Of a DNA stretch of 48,422 nt, positions 6,682 through 15,267 are shown piece after piece. The notes under the pieces were generated by a model. That model searched no databases. It was not told the origin of the DNA and saw nothing but the letters and a program-made list of their open reading frames with translations. Both the position numbers and the translations under genes were made by a program. Every line of letters starts with the position of its first letter. Positions within the stretch are counted from its first letter, which is position 1. The DNA is from an uncultured Clostridia bacterium (GTDB lineage: Bacteria > Bacillota > Clostridia > Oscillospirales > Ruminococcaceae), in contig CALATN010000216.1 in assembly GCA_937891895.1 (NCBI GenBank), forward strand, positions 1 through 48,422, in the 5' to 3' direction.

Positions 6682-9393
6682 TTAATTTTTGCTTTCAGAA
6701 ACAATAGCATCAATCTGGATTTTGCAATCACCATAAAGTTTTTTTGTGTTCTCAGCTTCGCTATCTTCGAGAATAGCGGAAATATTTTTATAGCGCTCTC
6801 CAATACCCGCCCAGCTTTCGATGGCTTCATCAAGTTCTTTGATTTGAAGTGTCAAATCAACAACAACACTCGCTCCAAAACCGACAAGAGAGGAAATGTT
6901 GTCGTGCATCTTTTCAATCTCAGGTTTTGCACCGTTTACGACTTTGTCTGCGTTGAACTTGTTCACCTTCGCGGAGAGACCGGACGGAAAATTTGCGTCA
7001 CCTACATTCATTCCATACATGGCATCAATAAGTCTGGACAAATTTTCAGTATATTCGGTCTTTTTTTGTGCGAAGTCATCATTCAAAATCTTGTGTAAAT
7101 CTGCCGGCTTCAAACGGTCAAGAATCATACCAATATAATTTATATCGGAGAAGGTTTTGGACATGAAATTTCTGATTTCATCAAGGATGTTCTCACAAAA
7201 TCTGTCTCTGAAAATTTGATCAGTGTCGCTGCAGAGCGTATCAAAAATGCCATTTTTGCCAGTCAATATATCAAAGCTATCACACACCATTACGCACATA
7301 GCATTAAGCTTGTCCTGCAAAGCCTTTTTCAGCTTTTCACGGGTGGTATTGAAGTTTTGATAAATCTTATCTGTGACCTTATTGCCGCCAGCCTCACACA
7401 GTTCATCACGCTTTTTGTCAAACGACGATAAGAAAGCATTGATGTAATCGTTCACAAAATCGTGAGTGATTTTTTTGAGGTTGTTTGCGTAATTATTCAG
7501 CAAGGTATTGTACTTCTTAATTTCTGTGTCGGCAACCATCAATGCTCCGTCAAAAGCAGAAATCGTAACCTTGCTTTCGGTATTGCTTTTAACTCTTTTG
7601 AATTTATCCCAGTTGGGATTGCTTGCTTTGAGAGGATAATTTCCCCAAATATTTGCTTTTAAGCAGTTGGGGTGTCCTTCACGTTCCAGAGTTCTCCACT
7701 CAGTTTTAATATCTTCAATAAGAGAAGCTAACGAAGCAACGAACTTTGCCTTGATTTTTTCTCCAATGTTATCGCCTAAAGTGGCAAGCTCGGCTTCCAT
7801 ATCACGTTGACTCTTCGCCATTTGCTGAACATATTTATCAATAGCTTGTCTCTTAGCAATCCCCAGAACTTCGGTAACTGCATTGTAAACCTCTTCACCC
7901 TTCCCGTCGATACCTTCAAGGATGCTGCGAGAAGACGAGAGGGAATCTCTAATGTAAATAAAGAATTTAGCTTGAGTAATTGCCTCAGTTAAAGCGACCT
8001 CATATTTCAGACGCTCGATATAATCAGCCAATGCACTCTTGAAAAAGGTGTCAAGAGTATATCTGAGATTACTATCTTGAACAGCAATGATGTTATCAAG
8101 CCCATCTCTGCTGGTAGTAAAAGTACAATAAGCTCTCTTTTCGCCCTTGTACATGACTTCCAATCTTTTGGTCATTTCATTTTCGGACGGCTCATCATAG
8201 TCGTTGCATCTCTTGTCGGATGCGGTCTTAGTCATAAGCGCACTAACGCCGTTTTGAATATATTTGTATTCACCTGCAAGAGCATCTACAACATAGCAAC
8301 GCTCACCGGTGAGACAAGGGAGCTTCTTGAGAAAATCCGTAACAGGACCCGAATCATTAGGTCTTCTGTTTTTGCAGTTGTAGATGCAAACTTTATTCTT
8401 TCGGGAGTTCCCTTCGATTGCATCTTTTAATGCGTAGAGAAGGTCCATATCTACAGCACCGTTATCGGAGCACAGAACCCACACAGCATCAGCCTCGGTC
8501 AAAATACCACGAACAAGAGCAGTATGAGAAGATTGAGTGGCTGTATCTTGGGTAGAAGCACCGGTTCCGGGCAGGTCAATGAGTGTTACGTTGTTAGGAA
8601 TATCATCGTTGCACCAATCGAGACAAACGCAGTAATCGCTACCGATGGGGAACTTATACTGCTGGAACAACTTCTTCCTTTGATGATTGACTTTCTTTGT
8701 ATATTCGCCCATTTCCTTCTCGTTGTCGTTCTGATTAACATAAACGCACAAAAGAATCAGAAGGAGCAATAAACGGTGACGGGGGTTGTCATATGTAAGA
8801 GCAAAGTCATCTTTAGAGATTGTCCATTTTTGAGCATCCAAACCGTTAAAAAGAATGTCTGCCTTATCGGTATCTTTCATGAAATATGCGACATTCTCAA
8901 CGGTTGTCATATATTCATACTCATTATCCTTGAGACTTACACCGTGGGTAGCAAAGTACATATACTCAAACAACTCTTTGAACATATCTTTTGAAATGTC
9001 ATTCGCATAGAAAGTTCGCTTGGTGTCAACATCCTTCACAAAGCGAGTAGATGTAAAGCCGTCCACATTGCTTACCACTTTTTTTATTCCATATACAGTT
9101 ACGCTTTCACGAGATTGCTCGTTAATACGAGTGATATAGGTAGGAACGGATGACGTGGTTTTTGATGCTACGGGCAAAATGGGATAGCCACAAAGCGCAT
9201 TAAAAAGCGTGCTTTTACCAGCGGAAACCGGAGCAACAACCGCAATGTTACAATGCACGTTATTCTCACCGGACAAGGGGGGAATAACACAGCTTGCGAC
9301 ATAATTTTTATCTATCCATTGAGGAAGTTGCGTTCCTTCTGAAGTAGTTATATCAGTTAAATTCCGAATTATTCGTTCTGAAAGTCCAACCAT
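6682..9393 (-). CDS. Dynamin-like large GTPase
   Basis: 903 aa; AGGAGG lies 6 bases before the ATG. The GTPase domain is N-terminal: P-loop APVSAGKST at 54-62, followed by FNALCGYPILPVASKTTSS with the switch I Thr typical of bacterial dynamins, and the G3 motif DLPG within IDLPGTGAS near 275. A possible G4 (YNCKN) lies near 340. The remaining 500 residues are mostly long amphipathic helices, as expected for the stalk. Bacterial dynamins bind and remodel membranes; LeoA of toxigenic E. coli, a dynamin-like protein linked to toxin release, is a known precedent. Here the gene lies between membrane-protein and ATPase genes of a toxin cassette. Confidence 0.85.
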   Translation of the reverse strand: MVGLSERIIRNLTDITTSEGTQLPQWIDKNYVASCVIPPLSGENNVHCNIAVVAPVSAGKSTLFNALCGYPILPVASKTTSSVPTYITRINEQSRESVTVYGIKKVVSNVDGFTSTRFVKDVDTKRTFYANDISKDMFKELFEYMYFATHGVSLKDNEYEYMTTVENVAYFMKDTDKADILFNGLDAQKWTISKDDFALTYDNPRHRLLLLLILLCVYVNQNDNEKEMGEYTKKVNHQRKKLFQQYKFPIGSDYCVCLDWCNDDIPNNVTLIDLPGTGASTQDTATQSSHTALVRGILTEADAVWVLCSDNGAVDMDLLYALKDAIEGNSRKNKVCIYNCKNRRPNDSGPVTDFLKKLPCLTGERCYVVDALAGEYKYIQNGVSALMTKTASDKRCNDYDEPSENEMTKRLEVMYKGEKRAYCTFTTSRDGLDNIIAVQDSNLRYTLDTFFKSALADYIERLKYEVALTEAITQAKFFIYIRDSLSSSRSILEGIDGKGEEVYNAVTEVLGIAKRQAIDKYVQQMAKSQRDMEAELATLGDNIGEKIKAKFVASLASLIEDIKTEWRTLEREGHPNCLKANIWGNYPLKASNPNWDKFKRVKSNTESKVTISAFDGALMVADTEIKKYNTLLNNYANNLKKITHDFVNDYINAFLSSFDKKRDELCEAGGNKVTDKIYQNFNTTREKLKKALQDKLNAMCVMVCDSFDILTGKNGIFDTLCSDTDQIFRDRFCENILDEIRNFMSKTFSDINYIGMILDRLKPADLHKILNDDFAQKKTEYTENLSRLIDAMYGMNVGDANFPSGLSAKVNKFNADKVVNGAKPEIEKMHDNISSLVGFGASVVVDLTLQIKELDEAIESWAGIGERYKNISAILEDSEAENTKKLYGDCKIQIDAIVSESKN

Positions 9394-9416
9394 TTTTATC
9401 CTCCTGCTATATAAAG

Positions 9417-10310
9417 CTATATAATTTCCATCAGTCTTTCCATATTTTTATGACTTCTATATGCGACTGTTTTTATGTTGGCTTCGGTGTATTCGGCACG
9501 GCTCGCCGGTAAGCCAAAACAATCCCAAATGAGAATGCCATCAGCTACAGCATCATCCCCGGTGGTTTTATTCGTATCCGCAAGCCAAATTTCACTCTCA
9601 ATATCAATGAAATAAAGTCTTGATTCGACACGCTCAGTTGTCATGTGGTTATATTCAGCAAGTTCGCATATAAGTGTACTGGGGTCAATGTAATGCTGTA
9701 GCTCACCTTTGAATTTGAAAACAAAATATGGTTCCATATTACTTGGAAGTTCAAGTCCCTTAAAATCAGTGATTTTTTCTCCGCAGAGCAAGAGGGTTTC
9801 AGAATCAGTATCTGCCGCATTTATCGAATCCATAATTTCATATTTACTGTCATCATCAAACAAAATTCGAGCAAGGTCATTAGTCCAAGTTCTCTTGTGC
9901 TTGGAGAACAACAAGACTTTACCCTTGGTAATTTGTTTTGTATTTACAATATCATTTATCGTTGCTTCAAACGCTTCAATATTTTTTGCATAGAATAAAA
10001 TGGGATTCTTCAAATCGTGTTTTCGTGCAGCGTTTCTCAAATCCGTGATTCCATGGTCGTTTTTGTTGAGAAGCACAAAAAACCATTGGGGAGCGTCTTT
10101 GTGGTTTTCAAAAAACAAAGCATGATATTTCAACACATCAACCGGAAGATTGGTTATAAACACAAAACCTTCATCTGAAATGGGAGTGCCATCAGTTTTG
10201 GCTGTTGAAGAATCTAATCTCAAAGGTGCGTTCCCGATAGGGAGAAGTGGGGCAAGGACTTCACGATATTCATCGTCCAGCCTTAATCCATCGTCAAATA
10301 CTATGTTCAT
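9417..10310 (-). CDS. Conserved-looking protein of unknown function in the dynamin/HerA cassette
   Basis: 297 aa, no signal peptide and no membrane segment. GGAGGG lies 5 bases before the ATG, and the start codon comes one base after the stop of the upstream gene, so they are cotranscribed and probably coupled. The chain alternates hydrophobic strands and helices (FVFITNLP, WFFVLLNKND, GKVLLFSKHKRTW, SRLYFIDIESEIWLAD), as in an alpha/beta fold, but I recognise no catalytic motif. By position it may be an adaptor of the GTPase that follows 23 bases downstream. Confidence 0.7.
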   Translation of the reverse strand: MNIVFDDGLRLDDEYREVLAPLLPIGNAPLRLDSSTAKTDGTPISDEGFVFITNLPVDVLKYHALFFENHKDAPQWFFVLLNKNDHGITDLRNAARKHDLKNPILFYAKNIEAFEATINDIVNTKQITKGKVLLFSKHKRTWTNDLARILFDDDSKYEIMDSINAADTDSETLLLCGEKITDFKGLELPSNMEPYFVFKFKGELQHYIDPSTLICELAEYNHMTTERVESRLYFIDIESEIWLADTNKTTGDDAVADGILIWDCFGLPASRAEYTEANIKTVAYRSHKNMERLMEII

Positions 10311-10311
10311 A

Positions 10312-11031
10312 TCAACCCTCCACTTTTGCTAAAACTTTGTCAATTTCTTCGGTTGCGATTTTTTCCAAAGCATCAAACCAATCGTCAAGCTTTTTACGGT
10401 TGTCTCGATAGACTTCTTGGATGGCACGACGATACATAGAATCATAATCCGCAGTAGAAACAGGAGTTTCCTTGGCAGGTGCAAAGAGCGTTTTTTTTCT
10501 ATTTACCGGGAGCAAATTAAAATACTCAACGACTTCAATAACCATAAGTGCCGCGTTTATCGCACAAGGAATAATCTTTACCAACGCCCACTTGCTTCCA
10601 CCGATAAAACTCACGAGCAGAGGAACAGCGATACCCTGTGCCGCCAGCAGAGCCAAGAAAACAGGGGTAGAAATTTTCTTGACATTGGTTTTGATTCCAG
10701 GCTTTGGCTGAGCACCATTGACTCTAACAACAGTAGGATTAGCGACACTCTGCTTGTACTTTTCACGAATTTCAGCAGCTGTCGGTACACTGATAAAGGA
10801 AAGTTTATTCAATCTCATAGAAATATGTGACCATACATCGTTGCTCACACCATCTTCTTGTAATGTAGGCATAATAGTATTTGCAACATCAGTAAAAATA
10901 CTGATAGACATAGCACCCAATGCTCGCTGATTATTATAAACATCATTGGGATTATTACTCTGATAGACGTTTTTCAAAATATCATGCTTTTCCTCTCTCA
11001 GTTTCTTAATTTGTTCTATAGACTTATACAT
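10312..11031 (-). CDS. Membrane protein with two central transmembrane helices
   Basis: 239 aa and the first gene of the cassette. AGGAGG precedes the ATG by 9 bases. Residues 1-110 are charged and helical. Two hydrophobic segments lie at about 122-142 (PVFLALLAAQGIAVPLLVSF) and 148-168 (around IIPCAINAALMVIEVV). A charged, helical C-terminus of some 70 residues follows. The topology fits a membrane anchor with both tails on the same side. It may recruit the dynamin-like GTPase to the membrane. No family recognised. Confidence 0.7.
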   Translation of the reverse strand: MYKSIEQIKKLREEKHDILKNVYQSNNPNDVYNNQRALGAMSISIFTDVANTIMPTLQEDGVSNDVWSHISMRLNKLSFISVPTAAEIREKYKQSVANPTVVRVNGAQPKPGIKTNVKKISTPVFLALLAAQGIAVPLLVSFIGGSKWALVKIIPCAINAALMVIEVVEYFNLLPVNRKKTLFAPAKETPVSTADYDSMYRRAIQEVYRDNRKKLDDWFDALEKIATEEIDKVLAKVEG

Positions 11032-11099
11032 GGCACATGCCTCCTATTATTCTTATTGTATATATTGTAGTTCAACTCGCATAGATACGTTATTTGCTT

Positions 11100-11408
11100 T
11101 CTATTACGCCTTTTGAAGAAATCACGTGTTTGTTCGTATGTTAATCCGAACTTCTCTCCTATCTTCGTTGATGTCATTTTTGGGTTGGTGCATGAATTCA
11201 ATCCTAATGTGACAGATATAAATGTTATAGTTGAATTTGTATAATATGAAAGCCAACTTAATTATGTCAGGTCGGCTTATATTTCCCCCTCGGAGAGCGC
11301 CTGCACTTATGATATTGCCATTAAAGCAATGTCATAAATACTATAGCGTTACTTACGACACCGTAAGTATTCCTTGCGGCTCCGCCGCCTTATTTCCTGT
11401 TTCTCGTT
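11100..11408 (-). pseudogene. Possible remnants of a small HTH protein
   Basis: Two short minus-strand pieces look related to one small helix-turn-helix protein. One at 11349-11408 reads MNEKQEIRRRSRKEYLRCRK and stops. The other, around 11100-11180, reads TSTKIGEKFGLTYEQTRDFF followed by KRRNRK, a typical HTH with recognition helix. They are separated by about 170 bases with no joining frame. The pairing is inference. The rest of 11032-11640 holds no gene I can support. Confidence 0.3.
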
Positions 11409-11643
11409 CATAGTAAAATCATCCTTCCATAGTGCATAATTCAATTTGGTTTTTAAATATTTTTCAACAAAATTAAAATTATTCCTTGACAAAATCTCCT
11501 TTTCGGAATATAATGTGCTTGTAAATATCATAATCTGCTTTTTCGAAATTTCAGTTTCATAATTGATGTTTCTGAACGATATATCAAGATAGATTATGAT
11601 ATTGAATAACGGCATATCAAAGTGGTGGTATGGAACAGCTAAC

Positions 11644-11686
11644 GGAGCTATAATACAAGATTAACCTTGTATTGTAGCTCCTTTTT
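11644..11686 (+). terminator. Attenuator-like terminator ahead of the mob fragment
   Basis: GGAGCTATAATACAAG and CTTGTATTGTAGCTCC form a 16-bp stem with one G-U pair around ATTAAC, followed by TTTTTGTTTTTT. It is an intrinsic terminator in the 5' leader of the truncated mobilisation gene. Confidence 0.7.
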
Positions 11687-11708
11687 GTTTTTTCAGGAGG
11701 TGAACAAA

Positions 11709-11812
11709 ATGATTTACAGAACAATATCCCTTTGCCAAGGCAAAGGCAGTATCAGGCACAACAACAGAGTGTTCCACACAAAGAACACCAGTGTTACACT
11801 ACATAACTGCTA
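11709..11812 (+). pseudogene. 5' fragment of a MobV/Pre-like mobilisation relaxase
   Basis: An ATG behind AGGAGGTG at 11709 opens a frame starting MIYRTISLCQGKGSIRHNNR, then VFHTKNT. The S-x-x-x-G-K-G-S-x-x-H-N-N-R pattern is the N-terminus of MobV/Pre plasmid mobilisation proteins. After about 30 residues the similarity ends and the frame runs into the tail of the convergent WYL gene, so only the first tenth of the gene is left. It marks a deletion junction of a mobile element. Confidence 0.6.
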
Positions 11813-12775
11813 TTACTTCACCATCTCCACCCAATCCCCCTGACTCCGAATCCACATATCAACCCCATTACCACCGAAAACCTCTGCGGAAATCATATAT
11901 CCCTCATCGGTTTTCTCGGTAACAACAGCTGTCGGGAACCTGTCAAGAACGGCTTCGACGTTTGTGCCCTTGTACAGAAACTTGATTTTCCTCAGCTCGC
12001 CGTTATACATAAACTGTATACGCTTGCGGAACTCGCCTTCTTCAAATCTGTCCCTATACGGTATATCAAAGTGCCTGTCCAGCACCTCAAAGTTTTGTAT
12101 TCTGTCAATTCTGTAAATTGTCGGGAAAGTGTCATTTTTATTCTGAAACTCATTTTCCTTGTCAATACGTTCAATGTACGCCGTCAGATAGAAGTAAAAC
12201 TCTGAGAACATCAGCCCCACGGGCTTTACAACACGCTCAACAGTTGTACCATCCTGCTTTGTATATGTAATCTTCATACACAGTTTTTTCTGAACTGCCT
12301 CGCCAATGTCCCACATTGAATTTACGAAATTCTTGTGGTGGTTCAATTCGGTGTAGTGGAACAATTCGTTTGAAATCAGGTCTTTGACCTTGCGTTGATT
12401 TTTAGGCGGTACGCAGCAGCTTACAAGTTTTGTGATAATAGGCGTCATTTCTTCTTTTGTAAAAGCACGGCTCTCCAGCAGTATTTTGCATACCGCCAGC
12501 ACCTCGCTATTGTTCAGCACCGACATATCACGACTTACAAGGTGATAACCGTTAAGCTCCTTGCTGTAAACAAGCTCCTTCATAATCTCACCCTGGTCAG
12601 CCTGCTCTGCAAAGAAACAGCGTAAATCTTCAATGTCACGCTGAATAGAACGTGGAGCAACGTTGAACAGCTCTGCCTCTCTGCTTTTGTTGATAACCTC
12701 CCCATTCATAAGCTTGCTGTAAATTGTAAGCACACGGTTGTACTTAAAACCTGAATTTAAGTTGTCATTCTGCAT
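11813..12775 (-). CDS. WYL-domain transcriptional regulator
   Basis: 320 aa. The N-terminus is a winged helix of the DeoR/HTH_11 type (KYNRVLTIYSKLMNGEVINK then APRSIQRDIEDLR). The middle and C-terminal parts match WYL proteins, with ITYTKQDGTTVERVVKPVGL, SEFYFYLTAYIER and RIDRIQNFEVLDRHFDIPY. WYL domains sense nucleic-acid or nucleotide ligands and often regulate defence and mobile loci. TTAGGAG sits 11 bases before the start and a TTGTAT-17-TATAAT promoter lies upstream. It is divergent from the XRE gene at 13115. Confidence 0.85.
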   Translation of the reverse strand: MQNDNLNSGFKYNRVLTIYSKLMNGEVINKSREAELFNVAPRSIQRDIEDLRCFFAEQADQGEIMKELVYSKELNGYHLVSRDMSVLNNSEVLAVCKILLESRAFTKEEMTPIITKLVSCCVPPKNQRKVKDLISNELFHYTELNHHKNFVNSMWDIGEAVQKKLCMKITYTKQDGTTVERVVKPVGLMFSEFYFYLTAYIERIDKENEFQNKNDTFPTIYRIDRIQNFEVLDRHFDIPYRDRFEEGEFRKRIQFMYNGELRKIKFLYKGTNVEAVLDRFPTAVVTEKTDEGYMISAEVFGGNGVDMWIRSQGDWVEMVK

Positions 12776-12807
12776 AAAGTTGACACTCCTAACTTGTAGA
12801 CATAATT

Positions 12808-12836
12808 ATTATACCTCTAGAGATTAAAATATACAA
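12808..12836 (-). promoter_or_regulatory. Promoter of the WYL regulator gene
   Basis: On the minus strand TTGTAT (12836-12831), 17 bases, TATAAT (12813-12808), about 30 bases before the start codon. The rest of the 340-base divergent region to 13114 is AT-rich, with a weak AAGCCT/AGGCTT inverted repeat near 12980-13010 but no gene. Confidence 0.6.
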
Positions 12837-13114
12837 TGCTTTTTGTCAAAATTCGACATTGTTTAGGAAAAGATTTGCTTAATTTTGTTGTATTTGCACA
12901 TATATGCTTTCCTTCTGCTTATATTATACTTTAATCGTATGGACAACCATTGTCTATGTTGGAATTTTGTGGCTAAATAAAGCCTATTGATTATGTTTTT
13001 TAAGGCTTAAGATTGATTTTTATGCCTAAAGGATTTATAAATCAATTTATAGACAATTGAATATCTTTACAACAAGGTATAAAGTATAAATATAGAAAGA
13101 ATAGGCGGTGCAGT

Positions 13115-13459
13115 ATGAGTTTTGAACGTGAAAGAATAGCATATACAGTGGGAAACCGTATACGTGAATTCCGTGTAATGAAGAAAATGAGTCAGGAAAC
13201 CCTTGCGTTTGACTCTGATATTCATCCTGCCTATCTGAGTCAGGTTGAGCGTGGTGAAAAATGTCCTACGGTTGAAACCATATATAAAATATGTAAAGGC
13301 TTGAAAATTCCAATGTCAGAATTGATGAGCTTTTCAACAAACCCTGAACCAACTTCGGAGGAAGCTGTACAGAGAATAAAAACTGCACTTGGCAAAGTTC
13401 CTGCCGACAAGGCAGTTAAAATTGCCCAGATTGTTGAAGAAATGGTCGATATTATATAA
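13115..13459 (+). CDS. XRE-family helix-turn-helix regulator
   Basis: 114 aa. A single HTH_3 domain fills residues 10-70: RIREFRVMKKMSQETLAFDS, HPAYLSQVERGEKCPTVETIYKICKG, LKIPMSELM, with the recognition helix around AYLSQVERG. A short helical tail (EEAVQRIKTALGKVPADKAV) follows. It binds DNA as a repressor of an unknown target, perhaps its own promoter. It ends in a clear terminator and is convergent with the small-protein operon at 13689-14619. Confidence 0.88.
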   Translation: MSFERERIAYTVGNRIREFRVMKKMSQETLAFDSDIHPAYLSQVERGEKCPTVETIYKICKGLKIPMSELMSFSTNPEPTSEEAVQRIKTALGKVPADKAVKIAQIVEEMVDII

Positions 13460-13464
13460 GAGTG

Positions 13465-13491
13465 AGCCACAGCAAATGCTGTGGCTTTTTC
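13465..13491 (+). terminator. Intrinsic terminator of the XRE gene
   Basis: AGCCACAGC, loop AAAT, GCTGTGGCT, then TTTT: a perfect 9-bp stem starting 5 bases after the stop codon. Confidence 0.9.
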
Positions 13492-13500
13492 TATATAAGT

Positions 13501-13534
13501 CAAAACACCGCACGAAAAAATCGGCGGTGTTTTG
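13501..13534. terminator. Second hairpin between convergent genes
   Basis: CAAAACACCGC and GCGGTGTTTTG pair perfectly (11 bp) around an A-rich loop. The T-rich 3' arm fits a bidirectional terminator between the XRE gene and the minus-strand operon. The following 150 bases (to 13688) hold no gene. Confidence 0.6.
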
Positions 13535-13688
13535 ATTGGAGATATCATATAATCAAAATGTCCGCATAAGGGTGTAAAGGACATTCTGACAATCATCGGG
13601 GGAAACCGATGATTTATATGAAAGAAAAAGTTTATATTCATATTATAGCATTTTCATTGCAGGTTGTCCAGTATTTTACAGTATAATA

Positions 13689-13802
13689 TTAAAATAAATC
13701 CTTTACAAATTGTCCTACACGGCAGATAAATGTAATAGTGTTGTAATCTTCAAAACGGTTGATTGTGAAGGTTAATACTGAACTAAGTATGTTTTTCATC
13801 AT
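13689..13802 (-). CDS. 37-aa small protein, last gene of the coupled operon
   Basis: The peptide starts MMKNILSSVLTFTINRFEDY and ends VGQFVKDLF. The start ATGATG overlaps the stop of the 52-aa gene, and AAGAAGGA lies 6 bases upstream, inside that gene. The tight coupling supports real translation despite the small size. It is amphipathic rather than clearly membrane-spanning; function unknown. Confidence 0.55.
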   Translation of the reverse strand: MMKNILSSVLTFTINRFEDYNTITFICRVGQFVKDLF

Positions 13803-13957
13803 TGTGATTCCTTCTTGTTGTTTCTGTTGCTTTTATAAATTTTATATACGGTTTTTCCTTGTTTTGCAGTAGTTATAACAAAGGCAGCCGCCGTGCCTAT
13901 GCACCATACTTTTTTAATAGTGTTGCAGATTCCATACATAGTGCTTATACTCATCAT
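13799..13957 (-). CDS. 52-aa small protein with a possible hydrophobic helix
   Basis: The peptide begins MMSISTMYGICNTIKKVWCI and ends in a basic KSNRNNKKESQ tail. Residues 17-32 (VWCIGTAAAFVITTAK) form a short hydrophobic segment. The start overlaps the stop of the 221-aa gene and the stop overlaps the next start, so three genes are translated as one coupled unit. AAGGAAAA precedes the ATG. The layout (short hydrophobic helix plus basic tail) would fit a small membrane peptide or type I-like toxin, but that is speculation. Confidence 0.55.
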   Translation of the reverse strand: MMSISTMYGICNTIKKVWCIGTAAAFVITTAKQGKTVYKIYKSNRNNKKESQ

Positions 13958-14619
13958 AAATATTTTCCTTCATCTATAATGTGCATAAGATAGTTTTTGC
14001 AAAAATCTGACATTGCGAAGAAGTATAACTGTTCGTTAATTTTGCCTGCACTGATTGCTTCATCTGTAAGTAATGCAGCGGAAGTGAAAATTCCTATTGG
14101 TTTCAAAAGAATTTTATATGCAAGAAGCGGAGCAAAAACAACAGCCTTTTTAACGGTTTGTTTGTGCTTATCTGTCATTTCTGTGTTGTCGATAAAATCG
14201 TTAACCCTGTCGCTAAGATTGTTTTCAATCTTAGTTAGTTTACCACGTTTGTCCTCAGGTGCTTCGTTGTTTGCAAGGGTTACCTCATTGAGGAAATCTT
14301 CATAATTTCTGAAAGTACTGTCTATCCAGATTGCTGCTTTGCGTTCGTTATAAGCATAGGTCATACCATACTTATGCTCAACTTTGAAATCAGTTTCCTG
14401 ATTTTTACTTGCATCATTGATAACATTGATACGTGAAGCCTTGCTGTCACCAATAAAGATAGTGTAAGCTTCATCAGCTTCAGACTTGATGTCAGCATAC
14501 TGCTTTACATTAACAATCTGAATATTTTCAACGAACTCTTGCTTGGAAATAAGATAAAAAAGTGTATTTGCATATGTTTCGAGATTCTTTTCGCATACGA
14601 TGTATAAGTTGTTTTTCAT
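13954..14619 (-). CDS. 221-aa protein of unknown function
   Basis: GGAGGG lies 7 bases before the ATG at 14619. The N-terminal 100 residues alternate strands and helices (NLYIVCEKNLETYANTLFYL, AYTIFIGDSKASRINVIND). The C-terminal half is helical with a weakly hydrophobic segment near 170-190 (AVVFAPLLAYKILLKPIGIF). The first 60 residues look like a small Rossmann-like or DUF-type receiver that might detect a soluble ligand, but I recognise no family. First gene of a coupled three-gene operon whose other products are 52 and 37 aa. Confidence 0.65.
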   Translation of the reverse strand: MKNNLYIVCEKNLETYANTLFYLISKQEFVENIQIVNVKQYADIKSEADEAYTIFIGDSKASRINVINDASKNQETDFKVEHKYGMTYAYNERKAAIWIDSTFRNYEDFLNEVTLANNEAPEDKRGKLTKIENNLSDRVNDFIDNTEMTDKHKQTVKKAVVFAPLLAYKILLKPIGIFTSAALLTDEAISAGKINEQLYFFAMSDFCKNYLMHIIDEGKYL

Positions 14620-14674
14620 AATAATCCCTCCAAAGTGGTCAGTTTTGTTTCTTCTGTAATTTTATTATAACAAA

Positions 14675-14701
14675 GCAGGTGGACATTGGATGTCCACCTG
14701 C
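14675..14701. terminator. Perfect 12-bp hairpin between exonuclease and 221-aa genes
   Basis: GCAGGTGGACAT, loop TGG, ATGTCCACCTGC. It sits 54 bases past the exonuclease stop and just before the -10-like TATAAT (14669-14664) of the next minus-strand operon. T-runs are weak on both sides, but stem strength and position fit a terminator. Confidence 0.65.
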
Positions 14702-14754
14702 AAATTTATTTATGTAAAATTTTTAATATTCTCTGTCATAATATAGAGAACAGT

Positions 14755-15267
14755 TTATTCACCCTTCAACCTCTGATAACACTCATGCGTGGCAATAACA
14801 TCCGACAGCGCACGATGAGCGTTGCTGTTGGTGATATTGTAATAACTGCACACGTCCGCAAGACCGTGATGCTTTGTGGGAAGAAGCTTTCTTGCCATTG
14901 CAAGCGTGTCAACAAGCTCGTTGCCGAAACACATACCGCAGTCGGTTGCCTTTGCTGAAATCATACGCATATCAAAGCTTTTGATGTTGTGCCCGATAAG
15001 AACATCGTCACCCACAAACTGCTTAAACTCGCAAAGCACCTGCTCGATGAGCGGTGCACCTGCAACCATTGCGTTTGTTATTCCCGTAAGACGGGTTATA
15101 TTCCAAGGAATTGTCCCCCTCGGCTTTACAAAGGACTCAAACTCGTCCGTGATAACGTTGTTCCGAACACGCACGGCCGCAATTTCGATAATGTCGCAGG
15201 CTGTTCCGAGGCCTGTTGTTTCTATATCAAGCACGACGTAGTCACTGGGATAGGTTGTTGTGTTCAT
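14755..15267 (-). CDS. DnaQ-like DEDDh 3'-5' exonuclease
   Basis: 170 aa. The three exonuclease motifs are complete: Exo I VLDIETTG near residue 12, Exo II HNIKSFD near 95, Exo III HRALSDV with the catalytic His and Asp near 152-157. The length is that of a stand-alone RNase T/DNA polymerase III epsilon-type domain. It removes nucleotides from 3' ends of DNA or RNA. The first 26 bases overlap the end of the radical SAM gene, so the two are coupled. The start MNTTTYPSDYVVLD is chosen for its distance to Exo I. Confidence 0.9.
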   Translation of the reverse strand: MNTTTYPSDYVVLDIETTGLGTACDIIEIAAVRVRNNVITDEFESFVKPRGTIPWNITRLTGITNAMVAGAPLIEQVLCEFKQFVGDDVLIGHNIKSFDMRMISAKATDCGMCFGNELVDTLAMARKLLPTKHHGLADVCSYYNITNSNAHRALSDVIATHECYQRLKGE

